From Marsupella aquatica (taxonomy: Eukaryota; Marchantiophyta), in NCBI GenBank assembly GCA_973895155.1, contig OZ316898.1, forward strand, positions 5,394,001 through 5,458,000: 64,000 nt of DNA, in the 5' to 3' direction. The notes under the pieces are model-generated. The model was not told where the DNA came from and did not search any database. It was given only the letters and a program-made list of their open reading frames with translations. A program made the position numbers and the translations under genes. This document shows, one piece after another, positions 46,213 to 59,705 of this stretch (positions are counted from its first letter, which is position 1; each line of letters opens with the position of its first letter).

Positions 46213-49200
46213 ATGGCGGTTCCTGAGAGTGAAGAATTCATTCTTGAGAAGCTTTATGAGTACGGAGAGCGACTCAGCGAGTCGAAAGATAAGACGAAGG
46301 TCCTCATCATATTCTTCTTCTCTGAAAGCATTGCTGCAGTGCATCATCGTCTTCATTTTTCATCTGGAAACAAGGTCAAAATGAAAAAAATGTGCGGAGA
46401 GAGAAAGGACGAGGACTTCGTACATACCTCGCTTCCTTTCTCTCGATGTCGTAAGTAAGAAAGAGGATCTTAGGGTTTTGTGGTGGCCTCTCTACTCTAG
46501 TTGCCGTTATTCGCTTCTCTAGCTGGTGGTTGTTTTTATACAGTACAGAAATTCCACAACCATAAATGAGTGGTGGTGGTGGTCGTTCTTTGCCAACTGC
46601 TCACTTTCCCTCCTTCTTGACGGGGGCAATGGGGTATCAGAATGAAAGCGACTACATGGGCATCATAGCCGTAGCGAAGGGCAGCAATAAAGCGAAGCAG
46701 CTGTCGGCACAATTGATACCACGCTACTTCAAATTTTTCCCCGCGTATTCCTCCCAGGCTATCAATGCTCAACTCGACCTCTGCGAAGAAGATGAATTAC
46801 GGGTACGTCTACATTCCCCGTCCTGCCTACCCCCGCATACCTTTCCCTTCCAGACCTCAGGGGTCCCGTGCCTGTTCCTGCTATGAATCCTGTCGAACTT
46901 GGGCACGAATTGGGGCGTTTACTTTTCCGCCTTCGTTTTTGCCTCCAAGCCAAAGCTAGAATAGCACTGTGATCGGAAATATCAGCATTATTCTTCTCGG
47001 CCTTCTACGGCGATAAATTCTGTGGTCGAAGGAGACTACATTTTTCTATCTCTCGTACACTAGTTTTGCTGCGAGTGTCATTCTGAAACCTGGACTATGT
47101 CCGCATGGAACGAACTGGAAGTTGAGTAATTACCTGTTCATGTATTTTCGCTCTCCTCGTCAACAGGGACAGCTTCAGTTTATATTTCTGAGTCCGCCCT
47201 CCAAGCTCCTCCGTCATCTTTCGGCAATGCTTTGCCACAGACCTTTTCCCAGTGCATGTATGGCCTGGGGTTATTTGGACTACCTCACTATTTCCGATGC
47301 AGAAATGTTCCGATTCCCTGCTGTTTACCTTCAGAATAAGTGAGTTAATATGAGCTGGTCGTTTTCCCTAGAGATTTGTATTTACGGGGACATCACAAAC
47401 CCTCAGAACGTGCTTCAAGTACGACTGGCTAGGTGGGTGGAATTTCAGTCAATTGGTAGGACCTTTGTGGTTTAGGTATGCGGGGCGGAAGAACTAGAAT
47501 TCAGGGTTTATGCAACTCCGTTCATTTAGAGCCAAATTCTGCAGAGTTTCACTGAACCTATTTGAGAGCAGGACCCTCCAATTTGACCCACTTTATCGTT
47601 CATTTTAGACACCATGATGCAGTGCCCGCAAGTTGAATATTTTTATTTCATCGCAAGACATTATCACATTATTGTGGCCATTCGTTGGGTTGTCTGATTT
47701 TCTAGGATATCAACAATAGATTGCTTTCAAAATTCAGGAAGGGATGATGATTGATGATGTCTTTCTAGTAAGCATAAGCGGAGATGGAATGTACCATCGA
47801 GACGTTTCAAGTGCGGAATCTAGGGCCTCAGAGTCGTGCTTGTCCGACATTTGGAAGAACTTTCAACTTACAGGATATTGACCACTCGTGCCTCATATTG
47901 TTGGGTGTCTTCCCCTCTCTGATTATTATAACGATTCTCTACGTCTTGTTTTGGCAGATACGGGTTCAGGCAATCAGAGGCCTCCCTCTTTTGTGCAAGG
48001 ACACGCCCGAACATTTACCTAAAATCGCTGATGTTTTGGGCCAACTTCTTCTGGCTGGTATGATCGGGGTTAGCCCCACACTGTCGTGACTTTTGCTTCG
48101 TTTCTCAGCGGGAAGCTTCAGCTTTGAGCTTCCGTGGTCATATCACCGTTTGTCATGATGCAGAAGAAGACGTGGAACGACATGCTGTGCAGCAAGCCTT
48201 AATGTCAGTTCTTAGGCAGGACACAAAAGGTGAAGATCGTAACTTGGCTGAGTTCAGTGATGATAGTTGGAGACTAGTCGCTTGCATATTTGATTACATT
48301 CCGTGATGTTGTGGACTCGACCCTTGTCACTTATATGTTTCCTTCGTGCTAGGCTGATATTCCATCGCGGTTTGGAGATGTTTCTCTCGGCGACGCTGAG
48401 ATTGACCATTTAACTAGGAATTACCCCACTGATGTTATTTTCTTGATGGGTGGGCTGGATTGGCAGCTTCTCTGACTGCTTTGTTCAAGCATATAGAAAA
48501 TTCTGATGAGAATATTCGAGAGAAGGTGCTCATTTTTGTCAGGGAAAAGGTCTATTTCATGGCCCTTGAAGCCTTCCTTATCTTCTGTCAGTATCTTTGT
48601 TCCTTAATTTTTTTCTATCAAATGACTGGGATGATAACGGCAACAAGTAAACGCAGCAGACACTTGACTCCGACTGGTGGTCCTCAGGTTTTCCCAGCAA
48701 AAAATGAAGTACTGCATCCTCAAGATGAAATGGAGAGGCACATAACAGACCTAATCAAGAAGGTTTGCTTCCTTCTTAACCAGGAGAACCAACTTACTCG
48801 ACTTGTCTGGTGACATTTGACGTTTTAGACTTGGCATCTGGTAAACCAAAAGGGTCTATATCTAAACAGTTCTACATTCAATCACGTTGTGCGTCACTCC
48901 GGTGGAACTTATTTCTGCAGTTTTAATTGAAGACCACAACTATGATGTCAAAGTAAACCCTTGTTCACCTAGTATTTGGTCGGTAAAATTGCAGAGCTTG
49001 CAAGATGTCACAGGAGCAGAGTTTAAGATGTTTATGGACTTCCTGAAGAGTTTGAATCTCTTTTCAGAGAAGGCACCACCAGAGCGTGTGCAGGAGTTAC
49101 TTGAGATAGTGGAAGGTCAAGCGGATCTAGATGCGCAGTTCAATGTAAGCCTTTTCTGCATTGTTTTATTTCAAAGCAGTCTTGTTGTTGTCCCCTGCAT

Positions 49201-52200
49201 CCTTGTTGTGCGTTGTCTGGGGCACCCACCGCGAGTCATGAGAGTAAGACACAACGCGAAGATACAAAGACCTGAATGTTGTTTAAGTTGGAGCTTCCAG
49301 TGAACTAAAGTGCACGTGTAGCGTTCAATTTTTCTTCGGTTCGCTTGGGCCAAGGTTGAAATTGTGTCCTGTAGGCCATTACGCTTATGTTCCACGTCTT
49401 GCCATTTGCACAACCAGTTCAAATGCCGCCCATAGTCATCACGTCGTTTGCACATTTGGGAGTTCTGTAATTGTGAAATAGAGGGACAGTGTTTAGGGAG
49501 ATTACTAAAACAATATTTCTTGTGATGTTGCACTTTCCTCTCCTTGGGCGTCTTCCCACTCAGGGATGATCATCTCTCGGCTCCTGAGGCAAGGGTGTCA
49601 TTGATTATTCTTAGCTCTGCCGGATAACACGAACACATCTGAGGGTGGGAAAGATCGCCCAAGAAAGTAGCTCCCTCTCTTGTATGTATGGTGTCTTTTT
49701 TAGTTTGTTTCACTTATGTCAATCACAATTGGCAAATTGATACGTTGTCGGAGAAATCGATACTGACGTGACCAGATAATCGTTGAGGCATTGTTTACAG
49801 ATTTCAGATACTGATCACATAGACCGGCTGATGTCGTGTTTAAATATGGCTCTTCCGTTTTATGCGGTAAGTAATGTCGACTACCATGATAACTCGAATC
49901 ACTTTCACCAAAGTCAGGATCATTTGGCCAATAATTTTCTTGAAGGAGAGGTAGGAGACAATGAAAAAGGAGTGGGACTTCTTTCCTCGAGGGTTTCTTG
50001 TTATATCTGATCGTTGAGACTGGGCCATGGGAACGGACACTGCGAATTATTTGGACAATGTGGGGAAGACTAATTGGTTCCCCTCTCTGATATTGTGTGA
50101 TATGATTTTGGTATGGTGGTCAGGGCTTTAAACGCTATAGACAAGTGTTTTCTGGGTTTCTTTTGTTTTCTTTTCCTTTCTGTTGAGATAGAGGGAAGAG
50201 AAGGGACGGGGTCGGTGATGGGGAGTTTCGTGCCCTCTTCATCTGGGAAGCTTTCACAAACCATGACGGAGGGAAGAAATGTCAGAGTGACGACACAGCT
50301 AATTTCATGTTTAATTTTAATGGAGCTCCTTGTTTTGTCATTCCGTGCAGCGCGGTGCATCCAACAGCAAATTCCTAAATTACATCAACAAACATCTTCT
50401 TCCAGTTTTTGATAAGGTGTGCCTTTCGTCTAGCTATATACTGTGGCAAAGGTTGACTGTAGTGTACTTTGATGTGGATCTTTCTGAGCGGGAAACCTGA
50501 GCAGTTACAGTAGCAGTCTTGGAGTAACGTACTTTATACCTTTTTGGTTAGTCGTCCTGTCTGTTTAACTACTTTAAGAGCCGTCCTGCATGTGAGATGG
50601 CCTAAAAACATGGTCCTAAAATGCTCCGGTGGCAGCTTTTTGTAGCAAGCGGTTTTTATTGCTTTAAGCTGATCTTTAGGGGCATTTTAGGGAGGCAAAC
50701 CTCTCCAGGACCAAATCCTTACGTCGTGGAAACTTCGGGCCTGCAAGTTCTAGAAGAGCCAAAAAAGTCAGCAACACTTGTCTGCATTTATCCAGAGTTG
50801 GTCCACTGGTTTGTAGGCATAAAGTTAGCGAGTTTTAGGGCCAATATTTTAAGGACAGTTACATGCAAGATGGCTCTAAAGTATAACAGCAATAGGCCTT
50901 AAAAACCTTTGAGTTTCTCTAGAACTTCTGGGTAATCTACGAGATGAAGATTGAGACCAATGGTCGGGTCTGCTTCTTAGTGTTGTTAACTCTGTTGACC
51001 TCACACCCCTTTCTAGTCCTGACTTTCATGGTGATCACTGGGAACCCAAAAAGTCACTGTTAAAATTGATCCGTTCGTTTGTTGTCCTGAGAAATCCATT
51101 CTAAGACTCTTAGTTGTGTGTCTTTACTCCAAATGGCGTCTCATTCTGGCGGCCTCAAATTAAATCACAAGGACGTTCAGAACAAGACATCACTAAAGCC
51201 TGTGGGAACTTCATGCAGCTGCCAGAGGACAAGAAAGCTGATCTTCTGAAGAATCTGGCTGAGAGCTCTCCTTTCACAACTGCACAAGATGCCCGTGCCA
51301 TTCTACCCTCTATTGTTATGCTACTTAAGGTAACTGTTAGCACCATTTTGTACTTATTGTATTTTATCTTCCTAGTACAATATGTCTTCAAAAGGGAGCA
51401 ATTGTAGCAGTGTTCTTTCTGTGGTATTTGGATAGACGAATGTTGGCATTAGTGACTACCCATTAGTGTGCAGACTCGAAGTAATAGAGCCTGACGTCTT
51501 TTCTGAAAAACCGTGATTGCAGAAGTACATACCACGGAAGAAAAGTGTGGACGAGATCACTTTCACTTACGTGGAGTGTCTACTGTACACCTTTCATCAA
51601 CTTGCCCATAAGGTAACTGCTGGTGATTCTACGAGCTCTTGATGTGGCAAGGCTTAGATTGGTTTTGATTGATTTACCTTCAGAAGCATACATTCCAGAA
51701 CCTCTACTTACCGCAGAATTCCAGGAGTGATTTGCCTGAAGCTGATTGAGTTGGAATGGCGGATACCTGTTGCATGGATTACCGTGGTTGAAATTGGGGT
51801 TAGCGAACTACAGTAGTTGTCTGGTCGTTCTGAGAGTCAAGGAAATCCGAATCACGGCACAGTCTATAATCATCTAAATCACATGCATATCACTTTTTCG
51901 AACTTTTGTATTTGTTTATGCATAGGAAATCACATCTTATGAGTTAAGCAGGTGGAGATGCTTTATGACATTGCTCGTTCGAAACCGAATTTCCGTTGTG
52001 AAGTTTTCTTTTCTGAACGTTATGACCCTCATATGCAGACACCAAACACTACGAACAGCTTATGCGGGTACAAAATTGTTACCGGTCAACCATCCGACAG
52101 GTTAGGAGAAGACTTCACAGAGCTCTTCAAGGACTTTACGGAAAGGTACCAATACCTGCATTCACCTACGCACGCATTGTACTCGTCGACATTCTAAATT

Positions 52201-53514
52201 GACGTTGAAATTTTATATTGGCCTAGGGTTCTTCGTGTCGCCATAGTAGTAGTACACAATCCGAGAATTCTGTAGTTGAGATTTGTGACTTGAGCTTCAC
52301 CATCGTGGCGAAGACTGAATTTTTCACCCCGGTATGGAAAGCTGAATCCAAGTGAACCTTGTGTAAATGTCAGTTTAGAACCAAAAATGAGCAGATTATG
52401 ATTTTGGAATTTAGTGACTTGTCTGTTTTGATCGTTTTTCAGTTGTTCATAATGGGAAAAAGATGTGTTTAGAAGCTTTAGTAATGTGTTCAACGGGCTT
52501 TTTAACGTAGCTTGACTGCGTGAACCCAAATAGGTCATTGGCTAAGCATTGATCATTCTTACGACATTCAGATTGACAGTGGTGGAGGAGAGTGCCAAGG
52601 CAAACAATAAGAAGCTAGCACAGGGCATGGCTGAGCTTAACAAAGCAATGGCTGCTGCCAAGGATGACTCTGCAAAAGCAGATGTGGTGAGTACATCATA
52701 ACTTCGCGCTCTGTTCGATTTCAGATAATAAGACCTTTCTATTTGTTTAAAGCAGGGCACGGCTTAGTGTTGAAAGCAGAAGCAAGTGATTTTATGTCCT
52801 GTTCTGGTTCATGCATTGGTTGACACCTGGATTACTCTTTCACAGAAAGCGAAGAAGCAAAATACGAGTATTGGACTTCAAACATGCAACAACATTCTTG
52901 CATTGGCTCAAGTGGGTACTCATAGGATCCCTCTCTATCATCCTTTGAAATTTGAACGATCCAATGAAGCAAAATTTCGCATTCCCATCAATTAACCGGG
53001 AAGATTTTGTTGCGAATGACTTTCTCCGTGTCCTGACAAGGTCTGTTATTTTTCCACAGCCTCTGCATCAAAAGACACCGACATTTCTGGGTGAGAAAAA
53101 GTCGTTCAACTTATCCTGGGTAAAGCCGGCAGCAGTCCAGGCACTGCAAGGCACTGGGTACGCCGTTACACTCATAATGATTTACCATCATTTGCGAATT
53201 GCGAAGTGGTTTTCACATGTCACTTCTCTCCCAATGTGCATTTAGGAATATCTGTGGATGTAAGCATGACATTGTTTTATTACTGATGACGTGTTGTGGG
53301 CTTTTTTTGAAGGTCGAAACGTCCAGCTTCTACAGTCAATGGGGCTGGAGCACCAGCATCATCAAAGAGGGGCCGCGGTGATGGTTCTCAAAATCAATTA
53401 GTCAATAGGGCCCTTGCAGGGCTTGCCCGAGGAGGAGGAAGAGTTGGAGCTGGCAGGGGTGGTGGTAGGGGTGGATGGCGTGGAGGGCGTGGTCGGGGTC
53501 GAGTTTATTATTAG
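46213..53514 (+). CDS. API5: Apoptosis inhibitor 5 (API5) homologue
   Basis: API5 is a nuclear HEAT-repeat scaffold that suppresses programmed cell death in animals; in plants it is linked to tapetum cell death and RNA helicase partners. Sixteen exons join in phase: 46213-46299, 46641-46802, 47958-48057, 48164-48229, 48467-48549, 48688-48762, 48995-49144, 49801-49866, 50351-50416, 51219-51329, 51523-51612, 52039-52145, 52572-52686, 52846-52911, 53060-53157 and 53313-53514; total 547 aa. Recognisable stretches in order: ILEKLYEYGERL, KQLSAQLIPRYFKFFP, RVQAIRGLPLLCKDTPE, MERHITDLIKK, EFKMFMDFLKSL, APPERVQELLEIVEGQADL, SDTDHIDRLMSCL, NSLCGYKIVTGQPSDRLGED. The last 40 residues form an RGG-rich tail (RGGRGRGRVYY), a likely RNA-binding region. 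The start sits in a CCATGGCG context and matches the family. A MITE lies inside intron 9. Confidence 0.95.
50572..50885. mobile_element. MITE-like element with about 50-bp terminal inverted repeats in an API5 intron
   Basis: The left end reads TTTAAGAGCCGTCCTGCATG, TGAGATGGCCTAAAAACATG, GTCCTAAAATGC. The reverse complement of the right end reads CTTTAGAGCCATCTTGCATG, TAACTGTCCTTAAAATATTG, GCCCTAAAAC. Length is about 314 bp with no ORF. It lies within intron 9 (50417-51218), away from the splice sites. The right-end sequence is the core of the tandem repeats at 8884-9616 and 39340-39612. Confidence 0.75.
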
Positions 53515-55330
53515 CTTTTGTTATCGTTGGATAGCTAGAATACGGGTCTGCTAGAGCACTAAGTCTGCGCTGAAGGAAAGATATGCAAGACGTTAGAAAA
53601 GGCCAAGTTCCTCTTTCTGGTAACCTGTACCTTACTTAGGCAAATTTTCAAAGCGCTGTAGTTCACCTTCTGGGAAATCTAAGGTTTTGATGTGGGCTAC
53701 AGACGGAACTGAAAGGTCTGCTCTTGTGTTGGAGAATTAATGGCATACGTGCAGAATTTTGCTATCTGCTGCCATACGAAGATCGTGCTGCGTTTGTGGC
53801 GTGACTATGGTGATGATGGAGCTGAACATTGCTGGGTACTTCTGAGCACATATCAGAGTATGCTTTGTGCAATTTACCTCGGTATCGTACATTTGTCACT
53901 TGCAGGAAAACTGTGGGTTGAAACCCAATTCGAGATATAGTTCAGTCATCGGTCAGTTAGTAGTCCAGGGCTCAGCAGTTAGTCACAGGTGTGGGATTGC
54001 TGAGGGAGAGGTCTTGCGAGTATCCTCATGCACCATTTACAAATCTCTGGTGATCACTGTGTAGATCTATTTCATTTTACTGGTCGTTCAGTGTTGAGGT
54101 GCGTTGAGAGATGATTCTAGCACCTGGCGATCACGTAGCATGTGCCGATTCGGCTCGCCTTTACTAGCTGGCCGGACGAAATATCCCCGTCATTCAATCT
54201 TACATGCACGTGATCAGAGTGTATCAATGCAATGGGCAGTGTTTGCAGTACTTGTTTCAGGGCGTACCATTGTGATGATGCTCTTGAGTACACATTCTCA
54301 CTCTCTGGCCCTAAAAGATGTATATGGGAAAACGAGAGTCGACGTTTCTGGTGGCTGGAGCTGTCAGTCTGTGAAAGACTTTTTAATATTCCTGAGCTTT
54401 TCCCGTGTTTCTTCCTCGATGCTTTAATGTGCTGGGCGTTTGGTCATTTGCCCAAATCCCCAATATGGTGGAAATATTGCGCAGTCAACATGGATCGAGT
54501 CTGATGTTGAGGGGAGACTAAGGAACCTGTCTAAAATGTCTGGCATCCATGTCCCCTGTGCTTTATCTTGATTTGAAAGTGGGAGGGATTGCGGTATCGT
54601 TTTTAATCTAGTAAGCAAGCTTCCGGAGCTTTTGTTGTTCTCATCCATTTTTTAATTTAATAATGGCAGCACTTCGGACAGGAAGAGCCGAAATCACGAG
54701 CTACACCCAGTCCTGATGATTTAGCTGTCATCAATGTGAATCTGTGGAGTCTACATCCTTTGCTTCTACCCTTTGAGATTGAATTTCAGCATAATGGTGA
54801 GCAGAGCAATGAGAAGTTGATAGCAGGTGTCATCTCCACAAGTCTACCACAAACAACTTCACTGCCATCTTCACCTGTAGCACGTAGCCTCCTTTTTAGT
54901 TCTTGACTGCCATCTTCCTCGCCTTCTCCGTTTCCTGGTACTCAGCATGGTAATTCAGAATATTTGAAGAGTGTTTCCCCCAACACTCCAAGAACACAAG
55001 GTTTAGGGTTTGTGGTTCCCCCAGCACAAGGTTTTTATTGTAATAACTTGATGATTATAAATTCTTGAATAGTTTGAGCCCAAATGGATTAAAGAAGACA
55101 AAGTATAGCAAGAATATTGCAAGGAGGGCCTGAAAACCAAAAACTCAAAAATATTTCATCTTTGAATGGATCTTTTGACACAACTTAAGAGGTGTAGGTG
55201 TCTCCATAACACAAAAAATCCACAATGGAAACTCAAAAATACACAATGGAAACTCAAACAGAACACTTGAAGAACCTGTGAGCTGCCTTTAAATCACTAC
55301 AACACAAAGAATGGAACATGCTATAAAGAG
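53515..55330. other. API5 3' flank and gene-free DNA
   Basis: I see no supported gene. Short frames (53740-54504 plus, 54424-54648 minus) carry no recognisable motifs. The API5 3' UTR should lie in the first few hundred bases; no clear polyadenylation signal could be fixed. Confidence 0.5.
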
Positions 55331-55338
55331 CACACTGT

Positions 55339-55640
55339 CCCCCTAAGTTTTAGAAATAATATAAATCCCATTTGTAGAAATAAAATAAAATAAATAAAAT
55401 CTGATGGCTCACTGCTCACCCCAGCGGTCCTCACTTATTTTGTTTTGATCCATTGTACGCAAATGAGTTAATGGTTTTTTAATTCAATCCCCCTAAGTTT
55501 TAGAAATATAAATCCCATTTGCAAAAAAAGAAGATCCGATGGCTCTAGGCTCACCCCAGGGGTCTTCATTTATATTTTTATTTTGACCCATTGTGCGCAA
55601 ATAAGCTAGAGGTTTTTTAATCAATTGGGAAAAATTAATT
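55339..55640. repeat. Two-copy tandem duplication, period 150 bp
   Basis: CCCCCTAAGTTTTAGAAAT starts at 55339 and 55489. Both copies continue through ATAAATCCCATTTG, GATGGCTC, GCTCACCCCAG-GGTC and CCATTGT-CGCAAAT. Confidence 0.85.
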
Positions 55641-55649
55641 TAAAATTTT

Positions 55650-57720
55650 GGTAGAAGAAAATTAGGGTGTTTTAATCCAGCTGTAATTATAAAAAATACA
55701 TGGTCTTATAATACTAAATTTAGAGAATATTAAAAAATTACATATTTTCCTTAAGTTTTAAGATATTTATTACTGATATTTTTCTGCGGATGATATGGTA
55801 TTTCCCTTGCAGTGAGGTTTCAAGGACTCACCTTGTGGTAGTCACCCATTGTACTCTAGTGTCTCCTTCATTAGTTGTTCCTGGACTCTATGGGTTTATC
55901 GTTTAGATCCATTAATCTGACATAAACTGAATCTCAAGGTCTGTACATGCACATTTAGACATCATCCTACATTCTATTCTTTCTATGCTGGATGTCCTTT
56001 CATATATACAAAAGAACAACAAACGTCAAACCTGAGTGTCAAACCTGGAGACGTTCTTTTCCAAGAAAAGAATGAAAAGCCCCAAACTTGAGTGTCAAGC
56101 CTGGAGAGCTCCTTTATTTATTTTTTAACTATGACTAAGACTTGCAAAAACAGCACAAAGCGCAAAGCACGAGACCCAAGCGAAAAACCCTTTTGGTCTT
56201 AGCCTAAAAGCCTATATATACTTCAGTTCTAATCTTATACATGTGTTGCCTACCTACTTTCTGCATCTCAATACTGTAAAATCATCACAGGTATTGGTTA
56301 CCTTTTTTCATGCAAGTTCTGGAAGTGCCCGCAACTAAGAGACTCCTCAATGATCTGCTTCTCGTTCTATTCTAGAGCCTCGTACAACAACCTTAGTTAA
56401 TTAGCTTCTCCTCAGACCCTCTGATCAAAATATATTCTCCGTCTTTGCTATATGTTGCTTTGTTTCCCAGGTCTACACCTTGGTGTACTTGAATTATATA
56501 TCCAACAATAGATAACAATCTGGTTCAGACGGGGGTTCAGGGATTGAGGAAACCTACTCTTATGCGAGAATGGTTCAGGATCCCGCTAGTAAGTGAGTGA
56601 TCGACAAAAATGCTTCGTGATCATCTTGTAATGTGAGAGTATTTGTCAGCAAATACTTGTGTGTCTCAGACATCCACTTTGAATCAAGCCAGTTGTTCCT
56701 GACTCCCATTCCTTTGCTTTAGAACAGTAGTGTCTGTAATCGATCAGAATGGTGTTGAGATGGAGATCTGCGTGACTGTGAAGAGTCTAGACCTAGTAGC
56801 GCGGGGTTTGCTCAAGATAACAATTCAATTGATCGACAAGTTGAAGCGGTGGACGATGAAGTGAATCCATGCCTACATATGAAGATTGTGAGATCACTTT
56901 CTGTCAACGGAAGAAGATAGCCATGGAATTGACGAAGGTGTGAGAAAGATTGGTCAAGAGCTCTGAGATAATTCAACAACAGTGTCAATTACAAACACAT
57001 ACGTAAACCAAACATGAGTCACAGGAACAAAAACATGGAGACCAAACAGAAGGTCGTGTGTGGATACAAAAGGATCTTTCGACTCTTTCTGAGAATTGGC
57101 AAGATAATGTACAATTAGCTAGAGAACCAATCAGCGAGACAACCATTCCTCTATTGATAAACACATTTGCATTACGAGGGTTTTGATTTGATCAGTGCAT
57201 GTCCAACAAGTTGCACAAATTCCTAGTGAGACAATGTGTGAATACATAAAACATTGTGCAAATTCGTAAAAATGATGATAGTAGAAGAAATAAAGGTCAG
57301 CACCACAGATTGGCATTGGTAGGATTTCAGATCAAACAATGTACATGCATCCTGACAAGTTACATTGGTACTCTGAGAAAATATATCTGAATAAAAAATT
57401 GTGCAAATTCATAAAAATGATTGTACCAAGAGAAATGAAGATTACCATCACAAGAATGAGTTTGAATCTGGTCCACTTCACACTCAGTAGCCCGGTGTAA
57501 ATTCTTGACGTCTTGAGTTCTTTCGTGCTTCATAAACCTGTTTAGAGAAGCATCCCAACATAGTTGAGGTTTTGAGAACGTACCATTCCTGTGATGATCT
57601 TTGCTCTTAGTACATCCATTTTTATGAATCTACACAATTTTTGAAATATGTTTAAATGATTCTAGTGTACAAGAGCTATTGTAGAGCAACATTCAATCAC
57701 ACATTGAAGCCAGTTCACTT
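55650..57720. other. AT-rich gene-free stretch
   Basis: No ORF above about 60 codons, no splice-compatible coding segments and no strong repeats were seen, apart from a small pair near 56030-56110 (CAAACCTGAGTGTCAAACCTGGAGA twice, diverged) and another near 57230-57420 (AATTCGTAAAAATGAT and AATTCATAAAAATGAT). Confidence 0.5.
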
Positions 57721-57727
57721 CCGAACT

Positions 57728-58060
57728 AGCTTAAATTAATAGACTTCCTCGGTATACATATGAAAACATCACAGACCGGAGAACATCACAGAAAGCGGGA
57801 GAAGGAATAGACTTTCCCGGTATATGAGAACATCACAGAGAGAGAGAGTGTCACAGAGAGAAGGAGAAGGAATAGACTTTCTCGATATCTGAGAACATCA
57901 TAGAGAGAGATCGTCGCAAAGAGAGGTAGAAAGAACATACTCTCTCAGTATATGAAAACGTCAGAGAGAGAGAACGTCACAAAGAGAGGTAGAAAGAACA
58001 GAATGTCTGGGTATATGAGTACATCAGAGAGAGAGCGTCAGAAGGAACGGGACCCATACA
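57728..58060. repeat. Purine-rich minisatellite of about 65-75 bp, five units
   Basis: Units read AATAGACTTTC-CGGTATATGA, GAACATCACAGAGAGAGAGA, GTGTCACAGAGAGAAGGAGA. Later units change to GTCGCAAAGAGAGGTAGAAA. Strong purine bias on the plus strand. Confidence 0.8.
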
Positions 58061-58061
58061 T

Positions 58062-58345
58062 GAGAAACCAACAACGACATCACACTAAGCCCCAAAGCTC
58101 GATCATCAATGCCTTGGCAGGAATACCTTAACTATCGGTAACGCTTTCCAAGAGTGTGTGACATTGCGAAAGGAGCTTAAAAGCTTTGATTAATATGCTT
58201 TCTGGGTATATTAGAAAGTTACAGAGAGAAAAGGAATGACGGGGTCCATACATGACAGAAAACAAGAGCGACATGCATCACACCAAGCCCCAAAGCTCGG
58301 TTATCAATCTTGTGGCAGGAATACACTAACTATCGTCAAAGCACA
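58062..58345. repeat. Diverged direct repeat, spacing about 190 bp
   Basis: CCATACATGAGA, ACGACATCACACTAAGCCCC, AAAGCTCGATCATCAAT, GGCAGGAATACCTTAACTAT recurs as CCATACATGACAGA, GCATCACACCAAGCCCCAAA, GCTCGGTTATCAATC, GCAGGAATACACTAACTATC. Confidence 0.8.
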
Positions 58346-59344
58346 ACCGTGCTTGGCAATGCTGAAATTTTCTGCACCAAAAGGGGTTTATATTTATGAG
58401 CTGTTTGGCGCAGCACTTGAGTCCAGGCAAGTTGACCCGGAGCGCAAGTTGAGATGATTACTCAAAAAGGAGTGCATGCAGCTACAACTATGACAACATC
58501 AAGCTAGCATATAGAATCTACATGCAAGTTGAATTTCAACGGCAGGCTGGTGCTTACTGTTATTGTCTATTGTTCGCTTCCAAAAGACATGATTGCTGAG
58601 AGAGGAATGATTAATTAATATGGTGAAACGACCACAAAACCAGCAAGCTAGGAGGGGAATTCAAGGATGACAACATTGTGTCAGGCCTACGATAGGCGTT
58701 GTGGATCCATCGCCATTCCGGACGGACCAGATGAAGGTAGCACAAATAGAGCTTATCGATCAGCGGTGGCGCTTTGTGATTGTGACCAAGTCCAGATCCA
58801 GGTCCAGGTTCGTCCACGTTCCTCCTTTTCGTGGGTTCCATTGCTTGGAAGGCTTTTGATACCTTGGTGAGCTCAGGATCAAATGTTCACGATAGGAATG
58901 ACTTCTTTCAAAGCCCGCCCAGAATTTTGCCCCTGGCTAAAACTCAGAAACAATAGATGGTAAGATTTATTAGAAACGTACAGCTCTAGATACTTACGAT
59001 TGCACAGGTTTGTACACTATGGTAATCACTCATCCTTCTTACATTTTCTGTGGCTTCTGATCCATTTTTTCTGCAAAGTCGGATTCCTCTCTCTAATTTT
59101 ACTGGGCCTTGGCTCCAAAGGTAATTAGAGCCCCATCCCGGTGGCAACTCACTACTAGAACACTTGACCATCTTAACCCACGACAGTGAGCATGCAGTTC
59201 AGATACTGATTTTGTTCTATTTTATTTTTTAATTTATTTTAAGATAAGCTACACTGTACACCTTAAATATTGTTGACTATATAATTAGTGTGACACCAAA
59301 ATTAGCGTGACTCACACTAAAATGTGTGGAACCTTTTTTTCTAA

Positions 59345-59467
59345 CCCAAATCATACTAATTAAGTGTGTTCAGTAGCAAACTTTACTTTGTATTGAGTAT
59401 TGAGAGTCATACTAATTAAGTATGTTCAGTCGCACACTTGACTTTGTATTGAGTATTGAGAGTCAGC
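59345..59467. repeat. Two-copy tandem duplication, period about 60 bp
   Basis: CATACTAATTAAGTGTGTTC followed by AGT-GCA-AC-TT-ACTTTGTATTGAG and TATTGAGAGTCA is repeated almost exactly. Confidence 0.85.
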
Positions 59468-59705
59468 TTGAGTCTCAGTTTGCCTCTATTCTCAATTTAA
59501 GGCTGAAATCTCAATTAGTGAGACCAAAAGTGTGACCTCATGTGACGTGTAATTAGAGTGACCTGAAATTATATGAGACACTATTTTAGTAGTTTATGTG
59601 AGATGTAAAAGTTGAAGGGCTGCGCATTAGTGTGACTAATAGTGGACAGTGTAGTTAAGGATGATATTCTGAAACGTGTGCCGAGTCAGAGCCTTAAAGC
59701 ACATG

